Shown one piece after another: positions 12,327 to 22,945 of a stretch of 64,000 nt of DNA. The notes under the pieces were generated by a model. That model was not told the DNA's origin, searched no databases, and saw only the letters and a list, made by a program, of their open reading frames with translations. The position numbers and the translations under genes are program-made. Positions within the stretch are counted from its first letter, which is position 1; each line of letters opens with the position of its first letter. Source of the stretch: Delphinus delphis (Eukaryota; Chordata; Mammalia; Artiodactyla; Delphinidae); NCBI RefSeq assembly GCF_949987515.2, contig NC_082689.1, positions 68,818,267-68,882,266 on the forward strand. The letters are read 5' to 3'.

Positions 12327-12677
12327 GTGGAAAGTGGATCTTCAGTAATCTGTGAACGCTTCAGGGTAGGGTGCTCTCCATTGATTTCTGCTTGTAGTTT
12401 TCAAGATTATATTATGGGAAAGGGCAGAAATGACCCTTTTAATGAGAGTCATTTTTTCTTAGATGCCGATCCAAAGAGTGCTACTAAAACAAAACATGGG
12501 TCAGTGAAGAAAGGAAGCAAGACTGGTAGGAAGGATAAAAGTTATGAGAAAATTAATTGTGTAATTCAAAAGATACATGCATGCTACTCATGTGGCCAGA
12601 TGCATAACTTCTTCACCAGAATACTGAAATCTAGAACGACGGAGCTTTCTTTGAAGACTGAAAGAAATCATGTTTAA
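12327..12677 (+). other. 116-codon ORF of unknown nature; possible exon fragment
   Basis: Open from an ATG at 12327 to a stop at 12677, outside any repeat I recognise. The middle of the predicted product (about residues 46-75) is hydrophilic and rich in Lys, Ser and Thr; a CYSCGQ motif follows near residue 91. No signal peptide, transmembrane segment or known domain is visible. Within it, 'tcattttttcttag' ending at 12462 resembles a splice acceptor and 'actg|gtagga' at 12526 a weak donor, bounding 63 bp (21 codons). It could be an exon, a decayed retrocopy or chance. I do not assign a function. Confidence 0.2.
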
Positions 12678-13487
12678 ATGTATAGTTATATTGGGATTAA
12701 TATGAGTGCCCCCAAGAGATGATATTGGTTGAATTTATAAATATGTCTTAAATGGAAAGTTTATTTGTGTTGCCAGAGTTGAGATAGACCAGTTAGAGAT
12801 GCAAACTTAACATTTTATTGACTTTGACATTAACATGAAGGGCAACCAGTTTTCCTCAGTGGCCATCCCTCGGTGCCCACTTTGCTTTGCAATATACATA
12901 ATGCATCAGGGCATTCTGACCCAAGTTTTGTATTTCTCATTTTCTTTTATTCTTCTTTATGTTCAATGGCTTAAAATCAACTCAAAACCACACCGTAACC
13001 CGGTGCATATGCAATTGCATTACTTCATAAGAGTTTTCTAATGGCAGAATATTTTCTCACATTTATCATAATGAAAGTTGAACTATATTCTAATTTTTTG
13101 TCATGTGATAGGCCACTAAAGATAATTGAATACATATTTATATGTATTCATATTTATATGTAGTAGGGAAAAATCATGTGTCTCATTTTACTTTATTCTG
13201 ATTACTTCTATCAGTTTGGAATATTTAAAACTTCACTTGTTTAAACAGAGGCTTTATTTTGATACCATTCCTCTAATTATAAACTGAACTAGCATGTTTA
13301 GAATAAGTAGGAGAATGAGATATAACTTCTTCTTTAATTGTAGTAAACATTAAATTGAGATGTATGTTCTTTAAACTTGAAATATTTGGGGAGATTACTT
13401 TCTGTGATAAAATATTACTTTCAGAGTATATAAAAGTTTGTATTTGCTACTTAGAAATTAGAAGGGGCTAAAACAGAAGTGGAAAAG

Positions 13488-13531
13488 CAAAAAAAAAAAA
13501 AAAATTAAAAAAGAAAGAAAGAAAGAAAAGG
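13488..13531. repeat. A-rich / (GAAA)n simple repeat
   Basis: A run of A (13490-13504) followed by AAAGAAAGAAAGAAAG. It could be a decayed poly(A) tail of a retroposed sequence to its left, but no TSD was found. Confidence 0.75.
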
Positions 13532-14159
13532 AGGGAAGATTCAAATGCAGGAAAACAAATCTGTTAAGTGGAAAGAAAACAAATATATAAGCCTGTAGTA
13601 GAGAGTGAATAAGATAGGAAAACTGCTTCAAGGCAATGAGGGAATAATAGAAAGAATTAAAAAAAATAGACTGCTGCTTCCTTCCCTCAAAAGAAAACAT
13701 GCCAGTGAAGTCTCAGACAAGCACAAGTTCAAGAGGGTTATCTGAGACTAGACACCATGATCCTAGAAGGATGAATTCTTCAGTGTGAAGATTATTTATT
13801 CCTTAGATCTGTTTACTGTTCTGTTTGGAGCTGAGGCAAGAGTGATGAATAATGGATAACAGGATACCCTAATTGTCTGTGTAACAAAGGCTGGACTTCA
13901 TTATATCTTATTGTGTGAGAACCGCATATTGACAGTTACACAGATGAAAGAACTTCCCCTCTATAGATAACAGGTCTTTGTTCCAAACAAGAGATTTACT
14001 TTTCTAGAAGTAGTAGCTGATACTTGGGGGCATATTTTGCCTGCCACACCTCATTGGTGAAGTAACTAAATTGAGCTTCATGGAAAACAAGATAGTAATG
14101 ATAGTGGCATTTTCGCCCTTGAGTCAATTTAGAACAATGCTATCTAGAGATGAAATGCT

Positions 14160-14440
14160 GCAGAATCACAGAATTGTAGGATGGTGAAAAACTGGATCAT
14201 CTGTAATGCTTTCTTGGGAAGTGACGCAGAGTAGCTGCCCGCCAAATGCTAACTAACCAGCTCCCTGCTTGCCTGCCTCCCTGCCTCTTTTCCTCCCTTT
14301 CTTTTTTTTCCTCCCTCCCGACCTCCTTCCCTTTCTTCTTTCCTTCAACGACCTTTATTTTACAAATGAAGAAACCAAGGCCAAGCGACTAGTCCAAGCT
14401 CACTTGGCAGCAGGACCAGGGCCCACATGTTACAGTTTCT
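14160..14440 (-). repeat. MIR-like fossil with an internal pyrimidine-rich expansion
   Basis: 'cacagaattgtaggatggtg' and then, after a CT-rich tract (14262-14346), 'cctttattttacaaatgaag', 'aaaccaaggccaagcgacta' and 'gtccaagctcacttggcagc' resemble a MIR-class reverse element. The CT tract (ctgcctccctgcctcttttc and similar) seems to have expanded inside it. Confidence 0.55.
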
Positions 14441-14927
14441 AAAACAGGGCTGGATTTCCCATTATATGGTGAAAGCCTTGTCTTCTTGCTCATGCTCGCA
14501 AACAAGAAGTATTCTTATAAGTATAAATAAAGATTTAGTTTCCTTTTCTTGATGATGAGGAACACTCTGCCTGAATTTCAAAGCAGCATTTCTTGCTGAG
14601 TTTGAGTAATCGTATAGCTTTTTATTTCCTCAGTGAGCATTTCATTTGCTCTTTTGGTGTTTTTAAACAACCTTTCATGACACTTTTTTTCTCCCAATTA
14701 TAATACATGAAGTGTACAAATCTATAAATTGATTTAAGCCACTGGAGAAGGGATGGTGCTATTTGTACTGTATATTAAAATAGTAAGGCATCACTATTTG
14801 CCGTAAAAATGATACTGCAATATCCTAAGAGGGGAGCTTATATGTCACGGAGTATCTACAGGGGCATTAGAAATGAAACAGAATTCTGATCTGTTTGAGT
14901 TGGTGAATCTGATTTATTCTGTTTTAT

Positions 14928-14981
14928 GAGCTCCTGCAGGTAGTTTTGGGTAATGAGCTGTTGCAGATAGTTTTAGAGAAT
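14928..14981. repeat. 27 bp diverged tandem duplication
   Basis: Unit 1 (14928-14954) starts gagctcctgcaggtagtttt; unit 2 (14955-14981) starts gagctgttgcagatagtttt. They are adjacent, equal in length and differ at several bases. Confidence 0.7.
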
Positions 14982-14989
14982 GTTAGTAT

Positions 14990-16235
14990 TTGTGTCCATA
15001 AGAAATGTTAATATCATCCAAGCTTATCTTTGTCATGAAGACAGTTCATGTTCACTGTGGAGGAAAATAATCAAAGGAGGACAGTACATTCTAGTTATAG
15101 CTAGATTTTTGGAGTTTTTGTGTTTTTCTGAGTACGGTTTCAGAAATTGAATACAATTCTTAAAGATTACTCCCTATCTGAAGTACCTCCATCCTGCAAA
15201 CTATTTTTATCCAGTGCCCTTTTGGCTCCCAGTTGTATCTAAGAGGACACTGGTGGTAGGACAATTACAGAAACCCCAGTTAGTGATATTTTCCTTCTGT
15301 ATGATCTGTCCTGCTGACTGTACTTTTAATTTGCCCAATTGTGGAAAATAACGAAACATTCAATTTTTTTAAAGTCCGTCTCTTGAGAGGGTGTTTGGTT
15401 AGAGTTTTGAAAATATACAGTTCCATTTGCCGCTACCTTCATTTGGTAGATAATGTCTTTGTTGCCCTGACATTTTATTGTGTATGTGTGTTGTTAAGGT
15501 ATTTATGCCTCAAATCTTTAAAAAAAATAATAGTGTTGAGTGAGAGTCATATTATCTATTTTATTCAAAGATGTATGTGTCTGTGGCTTGGTTATTTTTA
15601 CAAATCATTTTTTAATTTAATTCCTAAATGGTAATTAGGGAAAGAAACTTTTATAATATAATATTGCAATAATATATCTTTTTCTCATTTACTATTATGT
15701 TGTAGTACAAGGTATCTGAGAAGTCTAAACATAGGAGGGGATCATTATCGAAGCAGCTTTTGATACAAATCTTATTACTAACTTTCATTAGAAACTAATT
15801 GTAACAGTATAACTGCCGCTAAAATGCAGTATAGTATTTAAGAAGATAAAGGATTCTAAAGTTGGGAATCATAATAATGATATGGCTGGCTTTTTTACTT
15901 ACGTGAGAAGACAGATGAAATATTAATCAATCTGTAAGACATGGGCTTAGACCGCCAGTCAGAAGACTACTTCCCAGAAAGGTAGAGAGCCAGCCAGAGT
16001 AGGCTGGAGCAGGTCCCTGGAGGCCTCTGATGTGCCAGGAATAAACCTGTAGTTACTGGATCATGTGGTAATTTATGGGGTCTGGTGCAGCCAAAGTAGT
16101 GTGGGCAACATTCAAAGGGCCGTGATTAGTGGCTGTTTGCCAAAATATGCAGAAGTACTTCAGAATTTTATTAACAGGAATGGCTATACTGAGTGTAATT
16201 ACCAAATTATCATATATGTATTGATCATATACATA
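14990..16235. other. No recognised gene or repeat
   Basis: About 1.2 kb AT-rich. The 97-codon frame at 15341-15634 is hydrophobic and Cys/Leu-rich with no recognisable domain and is most likely chance. Confidence 0.45.
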
Positions 16236-16525
16236 TTTATGCCTTAATATTTTTTATTGAGATATAGTTGATGTCTAATATTATATAAGTTACAGGTATA
16301 CAACATAGTAATTCACAATTTTTAAAGGTTATACTCCATTTATAGTTACTATAAAATATTGGCTGTAGTCCCTGTATTGTACAATATATTCTCATAGCTT
16401 ATTTATTTCACACATAATAGTACAAACTATTATACTGAATAGTTACTCCCCTACCCCTATCTTGCCCTTCCCTCTTTCTTATTATACCTTATTATTATAT
16501 TCTATTTATTACACATATGGATTTT
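16236..16525 (-). mobile_element. L1 3' UTR fragment, reverse
   Basis: 'tattgagatatagttgatgt', 'acaggtatacaacatagtaa', 'ttactataaaatattggctg' and 'tagtccctgtattgtacaat' match the reverse complement of an older L1 3' UTR. It is followed by the typical 'cccctacccctatcttgccc'. No coding part remains. Confidence 0.85.
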
Positions 16526-16529
16526 TTCC

Positions 16530-17999
16530 TCAGTATAAACAGTGTAACTAGGTTGCTTGCTTGGTTTAAGTCTAGAATGAGAGGAAACTATTATTTATCA
16601 GCTAAGTCCAACATTATCTCTTAATATTCATTAGGGTTTCAAAATTCCTTGAAATGTGGACTACTAGTGGCTACATAGTGTTAAGTGATTTTCATTCTTG
16701 AATGCAAGTATCCATTAGGAAAGCTTGGTGCGGTAAATTTCTTTCTCTACTATAGAAAATTCACTAGAGTCATATTGAGGAGGGGAGTTACTTATTGGGG
16801 GGGAATGTGGAAGATTGTACCATTCATGTATGTAATAATAGGTTTTTATATTTAAAATTCTTTTTTATCAAGAATGTATTGATGAAATGATTCACAATTT
16901 CTTTTACTGTAGCTGAATTGTTATAACACACCTGAATTTGTCTCAATAACAGCTATTCAAAGAAAAAAGCTGAGGAATTTTTGTAAATTACTTTATCATG
17001 TCTGCTTAGAGGTTTCTTAGTAAATGAAATTTGGAAGTTATAAGAACTGTCTTGAAAGAGATAGATGATATCACTGATAAGACCATTCACGTAAGTCTGA
17101 TTTCTTCCAGAGATCTAGATAATGCTAAGGCATGGCTTATTAAGTGTTTCTGTCATGTTTGGTGTGTAAAACTGTGAAAAAGAATGCAAATATTAAAATC
17201 AAATTTTCCTAATGGCAGACTTAAGAGAAATTCAGGTGAATTGTTGTATTTGTAAATAATTACAAATATTTGTTATATTTGTAAATAATTCAGTCTCTCA
17301 GTGCCTGAATAGCTTTTCCCACTAAAACTTGAGAAAGAGTGAATGATAGACATGAAGTGCTGATTTAAAGGTGTTAGGAGTTTCACCAGGTTTTAGCAAG
17401 CCTCACCAATCAACCTAATATTTTGCTACTGTTCGTGACGCTATTGTGTATACAAAAAGTGCCCCTGATGAGGAGACTGTTCTGGCAGAGGAGAAGAGTG
17501 CAAATTTGGCTTTAATTTTCATCCATGGTTATTTTACCTTTCTTTGAATTGAAGTTGAGCATGTGTCAATAATGCCTGGGCCTGCTTGGGTTCTGGGGAG
17601 AAAAGGTATCTAGTGTTAGCTACACAGGCCACATTTTCTGATTTACCTTCTCAACTTCAACATTTCCAATCCCCTGTTTCTGTAGTTTTGTCTTGTCTGA
17701 CTCTGAACATTCAAAGACATTGCCTAAATTTTAGAAGGCGGGTAGAGGAGATCTGTTATCTTCCTGTTGGTTACTCTCTGATTTTTGTCCCTTTCTTTCC
17801 ACCTAAGAATTCTTAGATTTCTTCTTCCTACCTTCTCTCTGCATTTCAACACTACCCTCTCCATCCTTGAATAGCACCGTGTTCCCCATAGCACTCTAAG
17901 TGGTCAAAACAAAGATATTAAGTACTTTTTAAGTTGATAGGACAATAAGCTAGTAATTAATTCATTTTTCAAACTGCTGGATCTATATGATGATGTGAA
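16530..17999. other. No recognised gene or repeat
   Basis: About 1.5 kb AT-rich. The only structure seen is a repeated word at 17244-17290: 'ttgtatttgtaaataatt' and 'ttatatttgtaaataatt' 29 bp apart. Confidence 0.45.
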
Positions 18000-18180
18000 A
18001 AGAACTTACTTTCAGGAGTCTAAATACAAATCTTAGCTCTACTATTTGCAAGACATGATCTTGGGCAAAATTCTTAACATCTCAGAAAATTGCCAAAAAG
18101 ATAAAATGAGAAGGTTTGTGAAAACCCCTGGTGTATACTAGATGCACAGTGAATATTTGTTGTTAAATATCCTGTCCTGG
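18000..18180 (+). repeat. MIR SINE fossil, forward orientation
   Basis: 'aatcttagctctactatttg', 'gatcttgggcaaaattctta', 'gataaaatgagaaggtttgt' and 'agatgcacagtgaatatttg' follow the forward MIR consensus. Confidence 0.8.
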
Positions 18181-20495
18181 CACATAACCATTTTATCACA
18201 TTTCTTTCTTGGTTTTCTTCCTATTTGTTTATAATATTTTCAAATATAGTCCTTTCTCTAGTTTTCCTGTTACTCTTTTCTGATTATGCCAATTACCTAC
18301 TAGACATATTTTTCTAAATTTTATGCTCGAGACAAAGTCTAACAAACAATAAATGGGAAAATTATGGATGTCTTCAGGTCCTTGTCTCCCTATGTAGTAC
18401 GCAATACCTGACTCTCTAAAGAGGTACAACCAACTTCTAAATCATGTGTCCTTTGGAGGAGAGTCTTTCATCATAAGATTTGCTACCTCCAAATCTGAAG
18501 GTTCATTATTCCAAATTAAATGTTTTACTTAAAAATTTTAAAAGTTTCTGAAATAAAAAAGCAAATGTTTTGAGCTAATTCCCCATTATTTTTGGAAAGG
18601 TGGTGGTTTGGCCTTTAGGATAACTAGTTATTTGACCAGTTATGAGATGCTATTTTATTTTAAATTTGTGAAAGGAAGGTTTTTGTATTTTAAGATAAAC
18701 TAGGACACTAAGTTTTAGAGGCACATATTGCATCAGATTTTAGAACTAAATTTAAATTCATTTTCAACTTTCTGTGCAATGATATATGCAGATTAAAAGG
18801 AAAGTGACACACATAAAATCATGTCTGTTAAGCATTTTAAATTTAAAAAATAGTTTTTTTACTCACCAAGTCTCCCAAGAATGGAACTTGCTGGCATAAA
18901 TTATCTAGAATCAGTTAGATGGCATAAGCAGTAGAGACTGAAAGCAGACATAAAGGCTAAAGATGGGGGTGAGATAAGCAAACATGAATATAAACATGAC
19001 TTTCCTATTATTAGTTGACCTCTACCCTCAAATTAAATTCAGTATAAAATATTTTTTCTTTTCTGTTTCATTTGATTTTTATTATATGTGTTAAACATGT
19101 AACTTTTGGTGTGATGACATATTTCTGACGGACTTTCTGCTGACACCCACTTCCTATCTTGATTTCCTTACTTACTTTTCTCCCCATTTGAGAGGTGTGT
19201 TCTTAACATTTTAAACTTATTTTGTATCAACCTGTTGAAAGCATAACCTCTGTTGGTCTCAGTTTATTCAACTATAATATGAATATTATAATATAGGTTT
19301 ATTATAAACATTATTATTAGATTGTTGATGTATATTATAATAAGAATGGATGATCTACAAAAGAATTCTGAAATATTTGAATGTATATCAATCAAAAAAT
19401 TATAAAAACTTTTATCGACTCAAATATACCAGTTAATGTTATTCTAGTTCCAGATTATCTCTGCTCCTGTCAATTAGTATGGACAATTTGAAAATTATCT
19501 TTTGCTTATATATTTACTAATCTAAGGATGTCTAGAAATGTTTTTGTGACATGGACTAGTTAGACCTGGGTTATCTTGAGTATCCTAAAAGAAAGATACT
19601 TTTATAAGGCTTTAATTCTTATAAGATCCAATGGTCTTGTTATGCTCCCTAAAATATTTTCAGCAAAATTCGCTTCTGATATACAAGTCTGACATTTGTT
19701 TCTTAGTAAAATGAGCAATGATAGTTATTATAGGAGTCATAATTACTGAATAAAGCTTTACCTTCAATGAGGTTGAGTTACATATCAATAAAGCATTGAC
19801 CTTATTCTAGGAAGAGGCAGAAAAAGAATTTCTAAAATGTCATTCCAATAATTTTTAGTATTGTAAGTTAAAGGAATAGCATCTTCTGAAAAAATCTGGT
19901 TCTTAATAAATTCATATCATAAGAAACAAGAAGGTAAAGAATGTCAAAAGACATATGACATAAATGTTATAAGTACAAAATACAAATTTTAAAATTTCTT
20001 ATTCAGATTGCCTCAAGAAAAGGGTGGAAACAGTAGCCAGGTAAATTTTTTCTTTGAATTTTCTTTTGTAACAATGGCTTCATAAAATAATTTAGTTTCA
20101 TATCACTATATAGTCAATAATGATAATCATCCTTAAGTTAAACTAGGTCTTGGCTGATGGATCTCAAAAGTGACTCCATCTAAATCATGACTCAGATTTG
20201 TCTGCAGAATTCAATTATTAGTGGATTAGAAAAATCTATTTGGAGATTCTGGCTGATCACTAATGTGCACAGACAGCCCTCACTCTCCAAGCACTGAGCC
20301 TTGCAGAGCAAACACTAGACTGTACATTAGGACTAGCATGATGGCTTATCTTGAGCAAAATTCAACTACCAGCTGCTGTTATCTCACTACCCAGAACCCT
20401 TCTTCCTGTTGTTTTCTGTTGTGCAGCTGCTTGTATTTAGGGACTGGAAACTAATTCCAAAATTACTATATGAAAAATATAATTAGGATTATTTT
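18181..20495. other. Mostly unrecognised; weak MIR near 19240-19370
   Basis: About 2.3 kb. 'cataacctctgttggtctca' followed by 'gtttattcaactataatatg' (19240-19280) looks like a very worn forward MIR. The rest, including short open frames at 18229-18429 (-) and 20263-20454 (+), shows nothing I can name. Confidence 0.4.
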
Positions 20496-20578
20496 ATTTA
20501 TGTATGTATATACATACACACATATAAATATGCACATTATGCATGTACGTATGTGTGTGTGTGCGTATATATGGCGCA
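20496..20578. repeat. TA/TG-rich simple repeat with an 18 bp palindrome
   Basis: Alternating purine-pyrimidine tract. TGTATGTATATACATACA (20501-20518) is a perfect 18 bp palindrome, followed by a (TG)n run near 20551-20564. Confidence 0.85.
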
Positions 20579-20737
20579 CTTCAAAATGGAAGTAAATTGG
20601 AGAAAGAGGTTATAAGATAGTGGCTCACATTTTCAAAATCTGTTAACATTTGTACTCCATTGTTATATTTCTTCTTGACCTGATCTTCACATGGGGATTG
20701 ACAGTTTCTAAGTTAAAAAATAAAAATATTTTTAATA

Positions 20738-20943
20738 GGGCTTCCCTGGTGGCGCAGTGGTTGAGAGTCCGCCTGCCGATGCAGGGGACACGGGTTCGTG
20801 CCCCGGTCCGGGAAGATCCCACATGCCGCGGAGCGGCTGGGCCCATGAGCCATGGCCGCTGAGCCTGCGCGTCCGGAGCCTGTGCTCCTCAACGGGAGAG
20901 GCCACAACAGTGAGAGGCCCACGTACCGCAAACAAACAAACAA
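20738..20943 (+). mobile_element. CHR-type SINE, short form
   Basis: Near-consensus copy with A and B boxes and an (AAAC)n-patterned tail. Perfect 16 bp TSD AAAAATATTTTTAATA at 20722-20737 and 20944-20959. Overlapping frames on both strands are artefacts. Confidence 0.96.
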
Positions 20944-21056
20944 AAAAATATTTTTAATAATAAAAATTTAGTTAAAAAAGAAGTTCAAGCTGACTATACA
21001 GTAAAAAGTAAAAAGTGAGAGTCTTACTTATCTTCCTTTGAAATGACTATCACCAT

Positions 21057-21128
21057 GGATCCAGAGCCTCACACAGCATCTGGCAAATACTAGGCATTCA
21101 CTGAATATTTATTGAAAAAAAATAGAAT
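21057..21128 (+). repeat. L2/MIR 3' terminal scrap
   Basis: 'acagcatctggcaaatacta' and 'ggcattcactgaatatttat' match the shared L2/MIR terminus (cctggcacatagtaggcactcaataaatatt). It lies directly against the L1 that follows. Confidence 0.65.
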
Positions 21129-21134
21129 GGATGT

Positions 21135-22945
21135 CAAAGAAGAACTAAAATAAATGGAGAGATATTTCATGTTCATGGATAAGAAAACTCAATATTGTCA
21201 AGATGTCAATTCTTTCATACCTGATCTATAGATTTAATGTAATCCCAATAAAAATTCCAGCAAGTTATTCTGTAGATACCAAAAAAACTTTTCTAAAGTT
21301 TATATGGAGAGTTAAAAGACCCAGAATAGCTAATGCAATTTTGAAGGAGAAGAACAAAGCTGGAGGATTGACACTATGTGACCTCATGACTTATTATAAA
21401 GCTACCATAATCAAGGCAATGTGGTATTGGCAAAAGAATAAACAAATAGATAAATGGGACAGAATAGAAAGCCCAGAAATAGACTCACATAAATATAGTT
21501 ATTGGATCTTTGACAAAAGAGCAAAGATGATTCAATGGAACAAAGTCTTTTCAACAAGTGGTGCTGAAACAACTGGACATCCACATGTGGGGGAAAAAAA
21601 AAAAGAAGCATCTAGACACAGACCGTACACCCCTCACAAAAACTATTGCAAATTGAATCACAGACCTAAATGTAAAACAAAAAACTATAAAACTTCTAGA
21701 AGATACTATAAGAGAAAAGCTAGATGACCTTAGATTAGGCATTGACTTTTTATGTAACACCAAACATATGATCCAAGAAAAAAAAGAATTGATAAGCTGG
21801 ACTTCATTAAAATAAAAAATTTCTGTTCTGTGAAAGACACAGTAAAGAGAATGAAAAAACAAACCACAGACCGGGAGAAAACATTTTCAAAAAGCACATC
21901 TGATAAGAGACTCTTTTCCAAAATATGTAAAGAACTCTTAAAACTCGACAATAAGATCATGAACAAAACAATATAAAAAAAAATGGCCAAAGACCTTAAA
22001 AAACACCTTACCAAAGAAGATATACAGATGGCAAATAAGGGAAATGCAAATTAAAACAACATTGAAATACCACTACACACCTATTAGAATGGCCAAAATC
22101 TGGAACACAGACAATACTAAATGCTGGTGAGGATGTGGAGCAACAAGAATTCTCATTTGTTGCTGATGGGAAATCAAAATCGTACAGCCACTTTGGAAGA
22201 CAGTTTGGCAATTTCTTACAAATCTAAATGTACTCTTATACGTAATCCAGAAATCATGCTCTTTGGTATTTGCCCAAAGGAGTTGAAAACATATGTCCAC
22301 AGAAAAACCTGCACATGGATGTTTATAGCAGCTTTACTCATAATTACCAAAAATTAGAAGCAATCAAGATGTCTTTCACTGGATGAATGATAAATATACT
22401 GTGGTACATCCATACAATGGAATATTATTCAGTGTTAAAAAGAAATGAGTTATCAAACCACGAAAAGACATGGAAGGACCATAACTGCTTATTACTAAGT
22501 GAAAGACTCCAATCTATGAAGGCTACTATACTCTGTGATTCTAACTATATGACATTCTGGAAAAGACAAAATTATGGAGACAGTAAAAAGATTAGCGGTT
22601 GCCAGAGGTTAAGGGGGAAGGAAGGATAAATAGGCAGGGGATAGAGGAATTTTAGGACAGTGAAATACTCTTTATGATACTATAATGGTGGATACGTATC
22701 ATACATTTGTCCAAAGCCATAGAATGTACAATACCAAGAGCAAACCTTAATGTAAACTATGGACTCTGAGTGATAATGATGTATCAGTGTAGGTCTGTCA
22801 GTTGGTGATATTGATGATGGGGTAGGGGATGCATGTGTGGGAGCAGGGGAAATAATGAGAAATCTCTGTATCTTCCCCTCAGTTTTGCTGTGAACCTAAA
22901 GTTGCTCTAAAAAACAAAGATTACTTAAATAAATAAATAAATGAG
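21135..22945 (+). mobile_element. L1, 1.8 kb 3' part, forward
   Basis: 5'-truncated forward L1 covering the ORF2 C-terminal third and the 3' UTR. Landmarks are 'ggagagatatttcatgttca', 'aaagctggaggattgacact', 'ggtgaggatgtggagcaaca', 'catacaatggaatattattc' and 'gaaagactccaatctatgaa'. It ends in an AAAT-rich tail at 22925-22945. It is less diverged than the L1 at 9767 but still full of stops. The neighbouring L2/MIR scrap was probably its insertion target. Confidence 0.92.
21203..21727 (+). pseudogene. L1 ORF2 C-terminal remnant
   Basis: A 174-codon open stretch, the longest in the window. It holds the region just after the reverse transcriptase core of L1 ORF2: FIWRVKRPRIANAIL, then NKAGGLTLCDL, YYKATIIKAMWYWQKN and WDRIESPEIDSHKYS. 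A full ORF2 protein is about 1,270 residues; the N-terminal endonuclease and catalytic YxDD part are absent. After about residue 130 the frame is no longer ORF2-like, indicating a frameshift. More ORF2-derived pieces continue in other frames (22121-22357 and 22387-22629, the latter with WYIHTMEYYSVLKRNE). It is a dead retrotransposon fragment and not a host gene. Confidence 0.9.

Larger units (their letters stand above)
11761..14140. other. No recognised repeat; contains a candidate exon
   Basis: About 2.4 kb with no repeat I can name. It holds a 116-codon frame at 12327-12677 (listed separately) and an A-run with (GAAA)n at 13490-13530. No MIR, L1 or LTR words were found. Confidence 0.45.

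Noticed and set aside
13490..13531. Poly(A) tail of a processed pseudogene covering 12.3-13.5 kb
   Set aside because: No TSD, no recognisable parent mRNA, and the tract is a mixed A/(GAAA)n simple repeat.
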